In this document: positions 34,484 to 42,671 of the stretch, piece after piece
How the letters are laid out: every line of letters begins with the position of its first letter
Numbering within the stretch: position 1 is the stretch's first letter
Origin: Micromonospora alfalfae
Lineage (GTDB): Bacteria > Actinomycetota > Actinomycetes > Mycobacteriales > Micromonosporaceae
Assembly: GCF_022230925.1 (NCBI RefSeq)
Contig: NZ_JAKKFH010000006.1
Location: forward strand, 124,001-188,000
Reading direction: 5' to 3'
DNA length: 64,000 nucleotides
Made by a program: the position numbers and the translations under genes
Notes under the pieces: model-generated
Told to the model about the DNA's origin: nothing
The model's database searches: none
The model's input: only the letters and a program-made list of their open reading frames with translations

Positions 34484-35176
34484 TCAGCCGGTGGTGGGTA
34501 GCAGCAGGTCGACCAGGACCGGGAAGTGGTCGCTGGCCCGGCGGGTCTGCGGGGTGTCCACCACGTCGTAGTCCACCACTGTGATCCGCCGGTCGACGAA
34601 GAGCGCGTCGATGCGTCGGCGCGGGTCGGCGCAGGAGTAGGTGAGCCGTTCGGCCCGGTCGGCCGCCACCGCCGCGTCGGTCAACCCGCGCGACACGGTG
34701 GCCCAGGCGGGCCCGTCCGGCCCCTCGTTGAGGTCCGCCCCGGCCAGCACCGGGCTGGTTGCCGCGTCCAGGCCACGCTTGAACTCGGTGGCCTGGGAGG
34801 GCCGCTCGGCCGGGTCGGTGGACAGGTGCGACCCGGCGACTGTGAACCGGGCGTCACCGACCCGGCAGTCGGCGTACGCCGCGCCGCGCAGGTGCCGGCC
34901 GGGGGTCAGCGGAAAGCGCTGGCAGCGGGTGCCCAGCACCTGGACCCGCAGGCTGGTCAGGAGCAGGTTGCCCAGGGCCGGCAGCCCACCGGCGGCCACC
35001 ACCAGACCGAACGACTCGGCCAACGTGGCGGACTTCTGTCGCCACCGGAACCGGCGCGGCCCCTCCTGCACGATCACCACGTCCGGCGTCGCGGCCCGGA
35101 CCACCGCCGCCAGCGCGGCGGTGTCGTCGCGCTGGCTGTGGATGTTGTACGACACCACGCGCAGCGGCACGCCCAT
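34484..35176 (-). CDS. Endonuclease/exonuclease/phosphatase family protein
   Basis: EEP-fold metal-dependent phosphohydrolase of 230 residues. Catalytic elements in order: SYNIHS (asparagine), VIVQEGP (metal glutamate), AGSHLSTDP (histidine), LAGADLNEGP (aspartate and asparagine), RIDALFVD and ASDHFPVLVD (final aspartate and histidine). There is no signal peptide, so it is cytoplasmic. It could act on nucleic acid or on phosphoinositide-type substrates. It lies 11 bases after the ROK glucokinase gene and is probably transcribed with it. Confidence 0.85.
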   Translation of the reverse strand: MGVPLRVVSYNIHSQRDDTAALAAVVRAATPDVVIVQEGPRRFRWRQKSATLAESFGLVVAAGGLPALGNLLLTSLRVQVLGTRCQRFPLTPGRHLRGAAYADCRVGDARFTVAGSHLSTDPAERPSQATEFKRGLDAATSPVLAGADLNEGPDGPAWATVSRGLTDAAVAADRAERLTYSCADPRRRIDALFVDRRITVVDYDVVDTPQTRRASDHFPVLVDLLLPTTG

Positions 35177-35187
35177 CCCGGACCGCC

Positions 35188-36135
35188 TCAGATCCGGCGG
35201 GCCAGGTCAGCGGCGCCAATCACCCCGGCGCTGTTGCCCAGCTCCGCCGGGAGCACCTCGGCCACCGGCAGGCGACCGCGCTGGGCGAGCGCGTCGAGGT
35301 ACGAGCGGCGGGTGGGGCCGAGCAGCAGGTCACCGGCGTCGATCACGCCGCCGCCGACCACCAGGGTCTGCGGGTCGAGGATCTGCGCCATGTCGGCGAG
35401 GCTGGTGCCCAGCCACCGGCCGATCTGGGCGAACGCCTCGGCGGAGACCGGGTCGCCGCCCTGCGCGGCGGCGGTCACCATCGGGCCGGTGATCGCCTCG
35501 GCCTCCCCGCCGGCCAGCTTCAGCAGTGCGGTGGCCCGGTTGGGCTCCTGCCGGGCGCCGGCCCGGGCGAACCGCACCAGGGCGCTGCCGCTGGCGTACT
35601 GCTCGATGCAGCCCAGCCGGCCGCAGCCGCACTGGTGCCCGTCCGGCACGGCCAGCATGTGGCCCAACTCGGCGGCGATGCCGTGCGCGCCGCGCATCAG
35701 GTCGCCGCCGAGGACGATGCCGCCGCCCACACCGGTGCCGATGGTGAACATGATCATCGAGTCGTCGGCGTCGCGGGCCGCGCCGTAGCGGAACTCGGCC
35801 CACGCGGCGACGTTCCCGTCGTTCTCCACAATCACCGGCAGCTCGACGGCCTCGCTGACGTACTCGCGCAGCGGTTCGTCACGCCAGGCCAGGTTGGGAG
35901 CGAAGAGCACTGTCGAACGGCTGGCGTCGATCCAACCGGCCGCGCCGATGCCGACGGCCTCGATGGTCCGCCCGGCAGCCAGCTCGCCGACCAACTCGAT
36001 GATGACGTCGCGGGTCTTCGCCACGTCATCGGCGGGAGTGTCCCGTCGGGTCTGCACGAGGACCGTGCCGGTGTCGTCCACGACACCGCCGGCCACCTTC
36101 GTGCCACCGACGTCGACTCCGATGGTCAGCGTCAC
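35188..36135 (-). CDS. ROK family glucokinase
   Basis: ROK-family sugar kinase of 315 residues, most likely ATP-dependent glucokinase. The phosphate-1 motif TIGVDVGGTKVAGGVVD starts the protein; the sugar site VIVENDGNVAAWAEFRYG includes the catalytic aspartate, MFTIGTGVGGGIVLGG is the phosphate-2 motif, and the ROK zinc ligand CGCGRLGCIEQ follows with AELGHM as the histidine ligand. GTG 36135 has GAGGGGGGC upstream. It is in a minus-strand group with SRPBCC and Cys-rich genes before it and the EEP gene after it. No HTH is fused, so it is an enzyme, not a repressor. Confidence 0.93.
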   Translation of the reverse strand: MTLTIGVDVGGTKVAGGVVDDTGTVLVQTRRDTPADDVAKTRDVIIELVGELAAGRTIEAVGIGAAGWIDASRSTVLFAPNLAWRDEPLREYVSEAVELPVIVENDGNVAAWAEFRYGAARDADDSMIMFTIGTGVGGGIVLGGDLMRGAHGIAAELGHMLAVPDGHQCGCGRLGCIEQYASGSALVRFARAGARQEPNRATALLKLAGGEAEAITGPMVTAAAQGGDPVSAEAFAQIGRWLGTSLADMAQILDPQTLVVGGGVIDAGDLLLGPTRRSYLDALAQRGRLPVAEVLPAELGNSAGVIGAADLARRI

Positions 36136-36211
36136 CGCTACCGCCCCCCTCTGCTGTGCTGTCCGGCCCAGGATCCGGCACAGTGCCGGTCCGGGTCGGA
36201 AGGTCCCGCGC

Positions 36212-36961
36212 TCAGGCGCCGTCGCCCGATGCTTCCGCGTCGGCGTCATCGGGCACCCGCGAGGCGGGCACCACGGGACGGGTGGTCGGTGCCGGTACGG
36301 TCGCCGTCCCGGCCTCGTCGACGGGTGGTGCGGCGGCCGGGGCGAGTGGGTCCGCCGTCCGGGTGGCGACCGACCAGACATCCCGCTCCGGCGCCGGCTG
36401 AGAATCATGCCCGGTACGGGTGGCATCGCGCCACACGTGGTCGTCGACTGTCGCGGTGGGCGGGGCACTCGGGGGTGGCTCGGGGAGCACGTCGTCGGTG
36501 CTCGCGGCGGGTGCCGGCGAGGGCGGGCTGGTCGGCTCGGCGGCCGGCTCGGCGGGGCTCGGCGCGGCCGGTTCCGTCGGGGAGAACGCGCGGAGCAGGC
36601 TGGCGACGCCCGCGGCGAGGTCTCCGGCGCCGGTAGCGAGCCGCTCGGCGAATTCCGGACTCGGGTCCCGCAAGGCGGCGATGCCCCGACAGACCGGGCA
36701 GACGCAGCATTCGGCCGAACCGGTGGCGAAAGCACCACCGGCGCCGGGGCGGGCGTCCGTTCCGGCGCTGTGACCGAGGACACCAGACAGCATCCCGCCC
36801 AACGAGCCGAGCGCGCCGCCCGCCGAGCCGGCGGAGGCCAGTCGCGCCCCCGCCAGCAGGGTGGCGACCAGCCGCTCCGCCTCTTCCCGGGCCGAACCCG
36901 GATCCGTTCCGCCCACCGTCGGCTCCTCTACCGTGCCACCGGACACGTCACTGCGCCGCAC
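36212..36961 (-). CDS. Cys-motif protein with disordered tail, DUF5304-like
   Basis: Protein of about 249 residues. A helical N-terminal part (EEAERLVATLLAGARLASAG) leads to a cysteine cluster ECCVCPVCRGIAALRD followed by PEFAERLATGAGDLAAGVASLLRAF, an arrangement seen in small actinobacterial proteins annotated DUF5304. The last 120 residues are Pro/Ala/Thr/Ser-rich and likely disordered. The start overlaps the SRPBCC stop: GTG 36961 or GTG 36946, neither with a strong ribosome site. The CxxC suggests metal or redox function but this is speculative. Probable operon with the genes on both sides. Confidence 0.68.
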   Translation of the reverse strand: MRRSDVSGGTVEEPTVGGTDPGSAREEAERLVATLLAGARLASAGSAGGALGSLGGMLSGVLGHSAGTDARPGAGGAFATGSAECCVCPVCRGIAALRDPSPEFAERLATGAGDLAAGVASLLRAFSPTEPAAPSPAEPAAEPTSPPSPAPAASTDDVLPEPPPSAPPTATVDDHVWRDATRTGHDSQPAPERDVWSVATRTADPLAPAAAPPVDEAGTATVPAPTTRPVVPASRVPDDADAEASGDGA

Positions 36962-37403
36962 CGGTTGCTTCTACCCGGCGCTTGAGCTGCTTCAACGCGG
37001 TGTCCATGATCATCTTCTCGGCTTTGCGCCGAAACATCCCGAGCATGCCGACCGACAGGTCGACCTCCAGCGTGTAGGTCACCGTCGTGCTGCCGTCCTG
37101 GTTACCCACCAGGTCGTACGAACCACGCTGGGCCTTCTGCATCTTCGACGGAGCGACCAGGTGCCACTCGATCCGGGACAGGTCCTCGGCGTACTCGTAG
37201 GCGAGCACGTACTCGTCGGCCATCACCCCGGCGTCGATGGTGAATCGCACCTGACTGGCGTAGCCGTCCTCGTACTCCTCGACGACCTCGGCGCGGCGCA
37301 CCGCCTCGGTCCACTCCGGGTAGCGCGCGAAGTCGCAAATGACCGCCGTCACCCGATCCGGTGCGGCGCCGATGATGATCGACTGGGTGGAGGAGTCCGC
37401 CAT
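36948..37403 (-). CDS. SRPBCC family protein (Rv2185c-like)
   Basis: START/polyketide-cyclase-fold protein of 151 residues with a hydrophobic ligand cavity. Typical elements are the opening strand STQSIIIGAAPDRVTAVICD, FARYPEWTEAVRRAEVVEEY, YVLAYEYAEDLSRIEWHLV and a C-terminal helix with VTYTLEVDLSVGMLGMFRRK. In M. tuberculosis the equivalent Rv2185c lies close to the fadD15 gene, as here, where it is divergent from the acyl-CoA ligase. The ligand may be a lipid, by context. First gene of a minus-strand group of four. Confidence 0.85.
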   Translation of the reverse strand: MADSSTQSIIIGAAPDRVTAVICDFARYPEWTEAVRRAEVVEEYEDGYASQVRFTIDAGVMADEYVLAYEYAEDLSRIEWHLVAPSKMQKAQRGSYDLVGNQDGSTTVTYTLEVDLSVGMLGMFRRKAEKMIMDTALKQLKRRVEATGAAQ

Positions 37404-37522
37404 GGGGGGAGGCTACCCGCCTCCTGGTTGTCTCACCCCGACCGCCCGCCGGGTAGGTTTCGACACATGCCGACGCCCACGGCGGCGGCCAGCCCGACCA
37501 GTGCGAGCACGAAGGAGTGCAG

Positions 37523-39337
37523 GTGCGCGAGTTCTCCGTCCCGCCGATCGTCACCGTTGGCGACGCGGCCAACCTCACCGATCCGGTCTGGGACAACGCC
37601 GAAGTCGCGCCCGACACCGTCCAGTTCGCCCGCCCCACTCCGCGCACCGACGGCACCGTCACCGAATGGACCGAGGTGACCTGCCTCCAGTTCCGCGACG
37701 AGGTGGCCGCGGTGGCCCGCGGGCTGATCGCCGCCGGCATCGAGCCCGGCGTCCGGGTCGGGCTGATGAGCCGCACCCGCTACGAGTGGACGCTGCTGGA
37801 CTACGCCATCTGGGCCGTCGGCGCGGTGACCGTACCGATCTACGAGACGTCCAGCGCCGAGCAGGCCGCGTGGATCCTCGAGGACTCCAACGCGGTCGCC
37901 GTCGTGGTGGAGAGCGAGGCGCACGCCGCACTGATCGCCGGTGTCCGGCACCGGCTGCCCGACCTGAGCCAGGTCTGGCAGATCGACAGCGGCGGCGTCG
38001 ACGAGCTGGTCAGCACCGGCGCCGCGATCGAGCTGGCCGAGGTCGGGCGGCGGCGCAAGGCCGTCCGCGCCGACGACCTGGCCACGATCATCTACACCAG
38101 CGGCACCACCGGCCGGCCCAAGGGCTGCGTGCTCACCCACCGCAACATGTACTCCGACATCGCCAACGCGGTGCCGGTGCTGCCGAACCTGTTCAACGCC
38201 GGCGCGAGCACCCTGCTCTTCCTCCCGCTGGCGCACGCCTTCGCCCGACTCATCCAGATCGGCGTCGTGCAGGCGCGGGCCACCATGGCGCACTGCGCCG
38301 ACACCAAGAACCTGGTCGCCGAGCTGCAGGCGTTCCGACCCACCTTCGTGCTCTCCGTACCCCGGGTCTTCGAGAAGGTCTACAACGCCGCCAAGCAGAA
38401 GGCCGAGGCGGACGGCAAGGGCGGCGTCTTCGCCCGCGCCGAGCAGGTCGCCATCGCGTACAGCGAGGCGCTGGAGACCCCGGGCGGACCTGGCCTGGCG
38501 CTGCGCGCCCAGCACGTGGTCTTCGACCGGCTGGTCTACCGCAAGCTGCGCGCCGCGCTCGGCGGACGGTGCCGGGACGCGATCTCCGGCGGCGCGCCAC
38601 TCGGCGCCCGGCTCGGCCACTTCTTCCGGGGCATCGGCGTGACGGTCCTGGAGGGCTACGGCCTCACCGAGACCTCGCCCGCCGCCGCCGCGAACCTGCC
38701 CAGCGGCACCCGGATGGGCAGCGTCGGCCGTCCGCTGCCCGGTGTGACGGTGCGGATCGAGGACGACGGCGAGATCCTGATCTCCGGTGCGCTGATCTTC
38801 CAGGGTTACTGGCGCAACGAGACAGCGACCGCCGAGACGATCAGCGCCGACGGCTGGTTCCGCACCGGTGACCTGGGCCAGCTCGACTCCGACGGCTACC
38901 TGAGCATCACCGGCCGCAAGAAGGAGCTGATCGTCACCGCCGGTGGCAAGAACGTCGCCCCGGCGGTACTGGAGGACCTGGTCCGTGCGCACCCGTTGAT
39001 CAGCCAGTGTGTCGTGGTCGGCGACCGGAAGCCGTTCATCGCGGCGCTGGTCACCGTCGACGAGGAGGCGCTGCCGACCTGGCTGGAGAGCGCCGGGATG
39101 CCCCTCGACACCCCTGTCGAGCAGCTACGCGAGCACGAGAGCCTCCGCAAGGAGATTCAGGCCGCGATCGACGCCGCGAACCAGGCCGTGTCGAAGGCCG
39201 AGGCGATCAAGGTGTTCCGGGTCCTGCCCCGCGACTTCACCGAGGCGACCGGCGAGCTGACCCCGTCGCTCAAGGTCAAGCGCCAGGTTGTCCACAAGAC
39301 GTACGCGGCGGAGATCGCCGATATCTACCGAGGCTGA
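37523..39337 (+). CDS. Long-chain fatty-acid-CoA ligase (FadD15-like)
   Basis: ANL-superfamily acyl-CoA synthetase of 604 residues. The P-loop is IIYTSGTTGRPKGCVLTH; the linker motif ISGGAPLGARLGHFFRGIG, then VLEGYGLTETSPAAAANLP (A5), DGWFRTGDLGQLD (A7), and GRKKELIVTAGGKNVAP (A8 hinge) lead to a terminal KVKRQVVHKTY with the catalytic-lysine region. Length and the long-chain signature match Rv2187/FadD15. GAAGGAG (37511-37517) sits five bases from the GTG at 37523, so I choose it over a GTG two codons earlier. Divergent from the SRPBCC gene. Confidence 0.93.
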   Translation: MREFSVPPIVTVGDAANLTDPVWDNAEVAPDTVQFARPTPRTDGTVTEWTEVTCLQFRDEVAAVARGLIAAGIEPGVRVGLMSRTRYEWTLLDYAIWAVGAVTVPIYETSSAEQAAWILEDSNAVAVVVESEAHAALIAGVRHRLPDLSQVWQIDSGGVDELVSTGAAIELAEVGRRRKAVRADDLATIIYTSGTTGRPKGCVLTHRNMYSDIANAVPVLPNLFNAGASTLLFLPLAHAFARLIQIGVVQARATMAHCADTKNLVAELQAFRPTFVLSVPRVFEKVYNAAKQKAEADGKGGVFARAEQVAIAYSEALETPGGPGLALRAQHVVFDRLVYRKLRAALGGRCRDAISGGAPLGARLGHFFRGIGVTVLEGYGLTETSPAAAANLPSGTRMGSVGRPLPGVTVRIEDDGEILISGALIFQGYWRNETATAETISADGWFRTGDLGQLDSDGYLSITGRKKELIVTAGGKNVAPAVLEDLVRAHPLISQCVVVGDRKPFIAALVTVDEEALPTWLESAGMPLDTPVEQLREHESLRKEIQAAIDAANQAVSKAEAIKVFRVLPRDFTEATGELTPSLKVKRQVVHKTYAAEIADIYRG

Positions 39338-39338
39338 C

Positions 39339-39344
39339 TACCAT
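39339..39344 (+). promoter_or_regulatory. -10 box of leaderless sensor kinase
   Basis: TACCAT ends seven bases before the GTG at 39352, in the 14 bases separating it from the acyl-CoA ligase stop. Confidence 0.4.
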
Positions 39345-39351
39345 CCGTCAC

Positions 39352-41043
39352 GTGCCCGCATCCACAGCCACCGCCCCGCACCCGCATCCCCTCGCCGCGG
39401 CCGCCCGCGTGGTGATGCTGGCGCTGGTCGCCATCCTGACCCTGTTCGCCACCCGCGACGTCACCCAGTTGTGGTGGATCGCGCTGCTGGCGGTGGCCGG
39501 GCTGCCGTCACTGCTGGCACCGCAGCACCGGCTGGTCGGCCCGCTGAGCCGGGTGGCCGAGGTGCTGGTGCTGGGGCTGGCCGCGAGCCACGTCGCCGCG
39601 GTGGCGTCGATCGGTGGCACTGTCGACGGCCTGGGCGCCTCGGCGGTGCTGCCCTACCTGGCGGTCCCGGTGACCGTCACCGCGCTGCGCCGCCGCTTCC
39701 CGGAGGGTGCCGCGCTGCTCGTGGTCACCGCCGCCACCCTGCTGCTCAGCGGCGCGCTGACCCGGGTCGACGGCGGTCTCCAGCTCGGCCAGCTGGGTTA
39801 CCTCGCCGTCTGCGCGCAGTGGCTGATCCTGGCGGCGCTGGGGCTCTATGCCGCCGGCACGCTGCACCGGGTGATGGCGGTCCGCGGTGAGGGCAAACCC
39901 CAGCCGTACGCCGAGGCGACCCGGCTGCTGACCCAACTGCGGACGGTGGCCCGGCAGCTGCCCGGGGCGACCCTGGACCCGGGCGGCATCTCCGAGCACC
40001 TGCTGGAGGAGCTGCGGACGGTGGCCCGCGCGGACCGGGGCGCGGTGCTGTCGGCCAGCGGCGGCGGTCGGCTCGTGGTGCTCGCCCAGGCCGGCGTCGA
40101 CCGGGTGGACTGGGAGACGACGCTGGACGCCGACTCGGCGATCGCCGACGCCTGGGCCACCCAGCAGGCCACCACCGCCGCCCGGTCGCAGTCCCGCTCC
40201 CACTGCGGCGGCGACGTGTCCGCGCTGATCATTCCGCTGGTCGCCGGGGTGCGCACCGTGGGGCTGGTGGTGCTGGAGGCCGACGCCGCGCACGCGTACC
40301 CACCGCCGGTGGTGTCCCGGGTGACCGCGCTGACCCGCCCGGCCGCGCTGCGGCTGGAGGCGGCGCTGCTCTTCGACGAGGTGCGCTCACTGGCCACCAA
40401 CGAGGAACGGCAGCGGCTGGCCCGGGAGATCCACGACGGGGTGGCCCAGGAGCTGGTGATGGTCGGCTACGGCATCGACAACGCCCTGGCCACCGTCTTC
40501 GACGACGCCGACGAGACCGCCGAGGCCCTGCGTACGCTGCGCGGCGAGGTGACCCGGGTGATCCAGGAGCTGCGGCTGAGCCTCTTCGAGTTGCGCAGCG
40601 AGGTGGACCGGCAGGGTGGGTTGGCAGCGGCGATCGCCGAGTACGCGCGCACAGTGGGCGCGTCCGGCGGGCTGCGGGTGCACCTCTCGCTGGACGAGTC
40701 CACCGCCCGGTTGCCGGCCGCCACCGAAGCCGAGTTGCTGCGCATCGCGCAGGAGGCGGTGACCAACGCGCGCAAGCACGCCGGGGCGTCGAATTTGTGG
40801 GTCACGTGTGAGGTCGACCCCCCGTACGCGCAAATAGAAGTGTCGGATGACGGTCAGGGGATGGCTGACCAGCGCCCGGACGGGCGGTACGGTCTTGCGA
40901 TCATGGCCGAGAGGGCGGAACGTATCCGGGGCCGGTTGGAGATCAGGCCGCGGCAACCCAGCGGCACGACCGTGGCGGTGGTTCTCGGCACCTCGGCCCG
41001 GCGCGATAACGTGCGCGGCAGCGCAGCACCAGAAGGGGAGTAA
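39352..41043 (+). CDS. GAF-domain sensor histidine kinase
   Basis: Membrane sensor kinase of 563 residues. Four to six membrane helices cover about residues 15-180, a GAF-like domain follows (about 205-345), then the HisKA_3 dimerisation helix with the phosphorylated histidine H361 in LAREIHDGVAQELVMVGYGI, and a GHKL ATPase with the N box EAELLRIAQEAVTNARKHA, G1 SDDGQGMAD and G2 YGLAIMAERAERIRG. This is the NarX/LiaS-type architecture. It is followed seven bases later by its LuxR-type regulator, forming a cognate pair. The signal is unknown. Confidence 0.93.
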   Translation: MPASTATAPHPHPLAAAARVVMLALVAILTLFATRDVTQLWWIALLAVAGLPSLLAPQHRLVGPLSRVAEVLVLGLAASHVAAVASIGGTVDGLGASAVLPYLAVPVTVTALRRRFPEGAALLVVTAATLLLSGALTRVDGGLQLGQLGYLAVCAQWLILAALGLYAAGTLHRVMAVRGEGKPQPYAEATRLLTQLRTVARQLPGATLDPGGISEHLLEELRTVARADRGAVLSASGGGRLVVLAQAGVDRVDWETTLDADSAIADAWATQQATTAARSQSRSHCGGDVSALIIPLVAGVRTVGLVVLEADAAHAYPPPVVSRVTALTRPAALRLEAALLFDEVRSLATNEERQRLAREIHDGVAQELVMVGYGIDNALATVFDDADETAEALRTLRGEVTRVIQELRLSLFELRSEVDRQGGLAAAIAEYARTVGASGGLRVHLSLDESTARLPAATEAELLRIAQEAVTNARKHAGASNLWVTCEVDPPYAQIEVSDDGQGMADQRPDGRYGLAIMAERAERIRGRLEIRPRQPSGTTVAVVLGTSARRDNVRGSAAPEGE

Positions 41044-41050
41044 CCCGAGG

Positions 41051-41719
41051 ATGACCACAAGTCCGATACCGGCCACCCGTACCAAGGTCCTCCTTGTCGA
41101 CGATCATGACCTGATTCGCAAGGGTTTGCGGCACGCCTTCGAGCGCGACCGCCAGTTCGAGGTCGTCGGTGAGGCGGCCACGGCGGCGGAGGGAGTACGC
41201 CAGGCCGGCGCCTTGCAGCCGGACGTGGTGATCATGGATCTGCGGCTGCCCGACGGCAGCGGCCTGGAGGCCACCCGCGCACTGCGCAAGTCCAGCGCGT
41301 CGATGGGCATCGTGGTGCTGACCATGTACGCCGGCGACGACCAGCTCTTCGGGGCTCTGGAGGCCGGCGCGAGCGCCTTCGTGCCGAAGACCGCCCCGGC
41401 CGACGAGGTGGTGGCCGCCGCACGGCACGCCGCCTCCTCCCCCAGCGCGTTCACCGCGGCCGACCTGGCCGAGGCGATGAAGCGCCGGCTCGCCCCGTCC
41501 GGCCCGCAGTTGTCTCCGCGGGAGGGGCAGGTGCTGCGGCTGCTCGCCGACGGGATGAGCGTGGCGGGCATCGCCAAGCAGCTGTTCGTCAGCGAGTCCA
41601 CGGCGAAGACGCACATCTCGAAGCTCTACGAGAAGCTCGGCGCGGCCAACCGGGCTCAGGCCCTGATGACCGCGCTCCGGCTGGGCCTGCTCGAGGCACC
41701 GGACGCGCCGAAGTTCTGA
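41051..41719 (+). CDS. NarL/LuxR-type response regulator
   Basis: Two-component regulator of 222 residues. The receiver has the acidic pair in VLLVDDHDLIRKGL, phospho-acceptor D63 in VVIMDLRLPDGSG, threonine in VVLTMYAGDD and lysine in FVPKTAPADEV, so it is a complete receiver. The C-terminal LuxR HTH is LSPREGQVLRLLADGMSVAG followed by KQLFVSESTAKTHISKLYEK. Seven bases separate it from the kinase stop, with GAGG before the ATG. It should be activated by that kinase; targets are unknown. Confidence 0.95.
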   Translation: MTTSPIPATRTKVLLVDDHDLIRKGLRHAFERDRQFEVVGEAATAAEGVRQAGALQPDVVIMDLRLPDGSGLEATRALRKSSASMGIVVLTMYAGDDQLFGALEAGASAFVPKTAPADEVVAAARHAASSPSAFTAADLAEAMKRRLAPSGPQLSPREGQVLRLLADGMSVAGIAKQLFVSESTAKTHISKLYEKLGAANRAQALMTALRLGLLEAPDAPKF

Positions 41720-41861
41720 CCTGCCTCCCGCTCGTCGAGCGGGACGAAACGACCGACGTCGGCGAGCAACCTTCGGCGCGCTATGGTCTGGCGTGCGTGG
41801 CGGGTGCACAATACCCGCGCGGGCGACGATGCTCGCGTCGCGGATTCGAGGGGTGAAACGC

Positions 41862-42671
41862 ATGCAGCGGCCGGACTGGGCACCCGACACCATCGACATC
41901 GAGCGCCCGAGCGTCGCGCGGATGTACGACTACTACCTCGGCGGCTCGCACAACTTCGCCGCCGACCGGGCCGCCGCGCAGGCCATGGTCGCCGCGGTGC
42001 CCGAGGCACCTCTGATGGCCCAGGCCAACCGGGCGTTCCTGCGTCGCGCCGTGCACCACCTTGCCGACGCCGGGATCAAGCAGTTCCTGGACATCGGTTC
42101 GGGCATCCCGACGGTCGGCAACGTGCACGAGATCGCCCAGCAGCTCGACCCGCAGGCGCGTGTGGTCTACGTGGACGTCGACCCGGTGGCTGTGGCGCAC
42201 AGCCGCGAGATCCTCGCCGGCAACGAGCAGGCCGCAGTCGTACAGGAGGACCTGCGCAACCCGGAGGCGATCCTGGCCCATCCGGACGTCCGCAAGCTGC
42301 TCGACCTGAGCCAACCGGTGGCCGTGATGGTCGTGGCCGTCCTGCACTTCGTCTCCGACGACGACCGGCCGGCGGAGCTGCTGCGGACGCTGCGGGACGC
42401 GTTGGCGCCCGGCAGCTACCTGGTGCTGTCGCAGGCCAGCGACGACGGGCGCAGCGAGGACGAACGCGCCGAGGCGGAGCGGGTCTACCGGCGTACCGAC
42501 AACCCGCTGTCGGTGCGCAGCCGCGCCGAGCTGACCACGCTCTTCGACGGCTTCGAGCTGCTCGACCCCGGCGTGGTCTGGGTGCCCCAGTGGCGACCGG
42601 ACACCCCGGAGAGCGCGGAGGACGCCGAGCGCGCGGTCTTCATGGGCGGCGTCGGGCGCCTCGGTGGCTGA
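41862..42671 (+). CDS. DUF574/Methyltransf_19 SAM-dependent methyltransferase-like protein
   Basis: Protein of 269 residues in the actinobacterial DUF574 family, which folds like a SAM methyltransferase. The family N terminus PSVARMYDYYLGGSHNFAAD is clear, motif I is FLDIGSGIPTVGNVHEIAQ, and VVYVDVDPVAVAHSREIL gives the ribose-binding acidic strand. VMVVAVLHFVSDDDRPAELL matches motif II. These proteins are numerous in Micromonospora and Streptomyces without a settled substrate. ATG 41862 has GAGGGG eight bases upstream. The next gene begins inside its last codons, so the two are coupled. Confidence 0.88.
   Translation: MQRPDWAPDTIDIERPSVARMYDYYLGGSHNFAADRAAAQAMVAAVPEAPLMAQANRAFLRRAVHHLADAGIKQFLDIGSGIPTVGNVHEIAQQLDPQARVVYVDVDPVAVAHSREILAGNEQAAVVQEDLRNPEAILAHPDVRKLLDLSQPVAVMVVAVLHFVSDDDRPAELLRTLRDALAPGSYLVLSQASDDGRSEDERAEAERVYRRTDNPLSVRSRAELTTLFDGFELLDPGVVWVPQWRPDTPESAEDAERAVFMGGVGRLGG

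Noticed and set aside
36135..36783. Long N-terminal extension of the ROK glucokinase
   Set aside because: The extension is Arg/Pro/Ser-rich and antisense-like, overlapping the Cys-motif gene; the GTG at 36135 with GAGGGGGGC starts exactly at the ROK phosphate motif.
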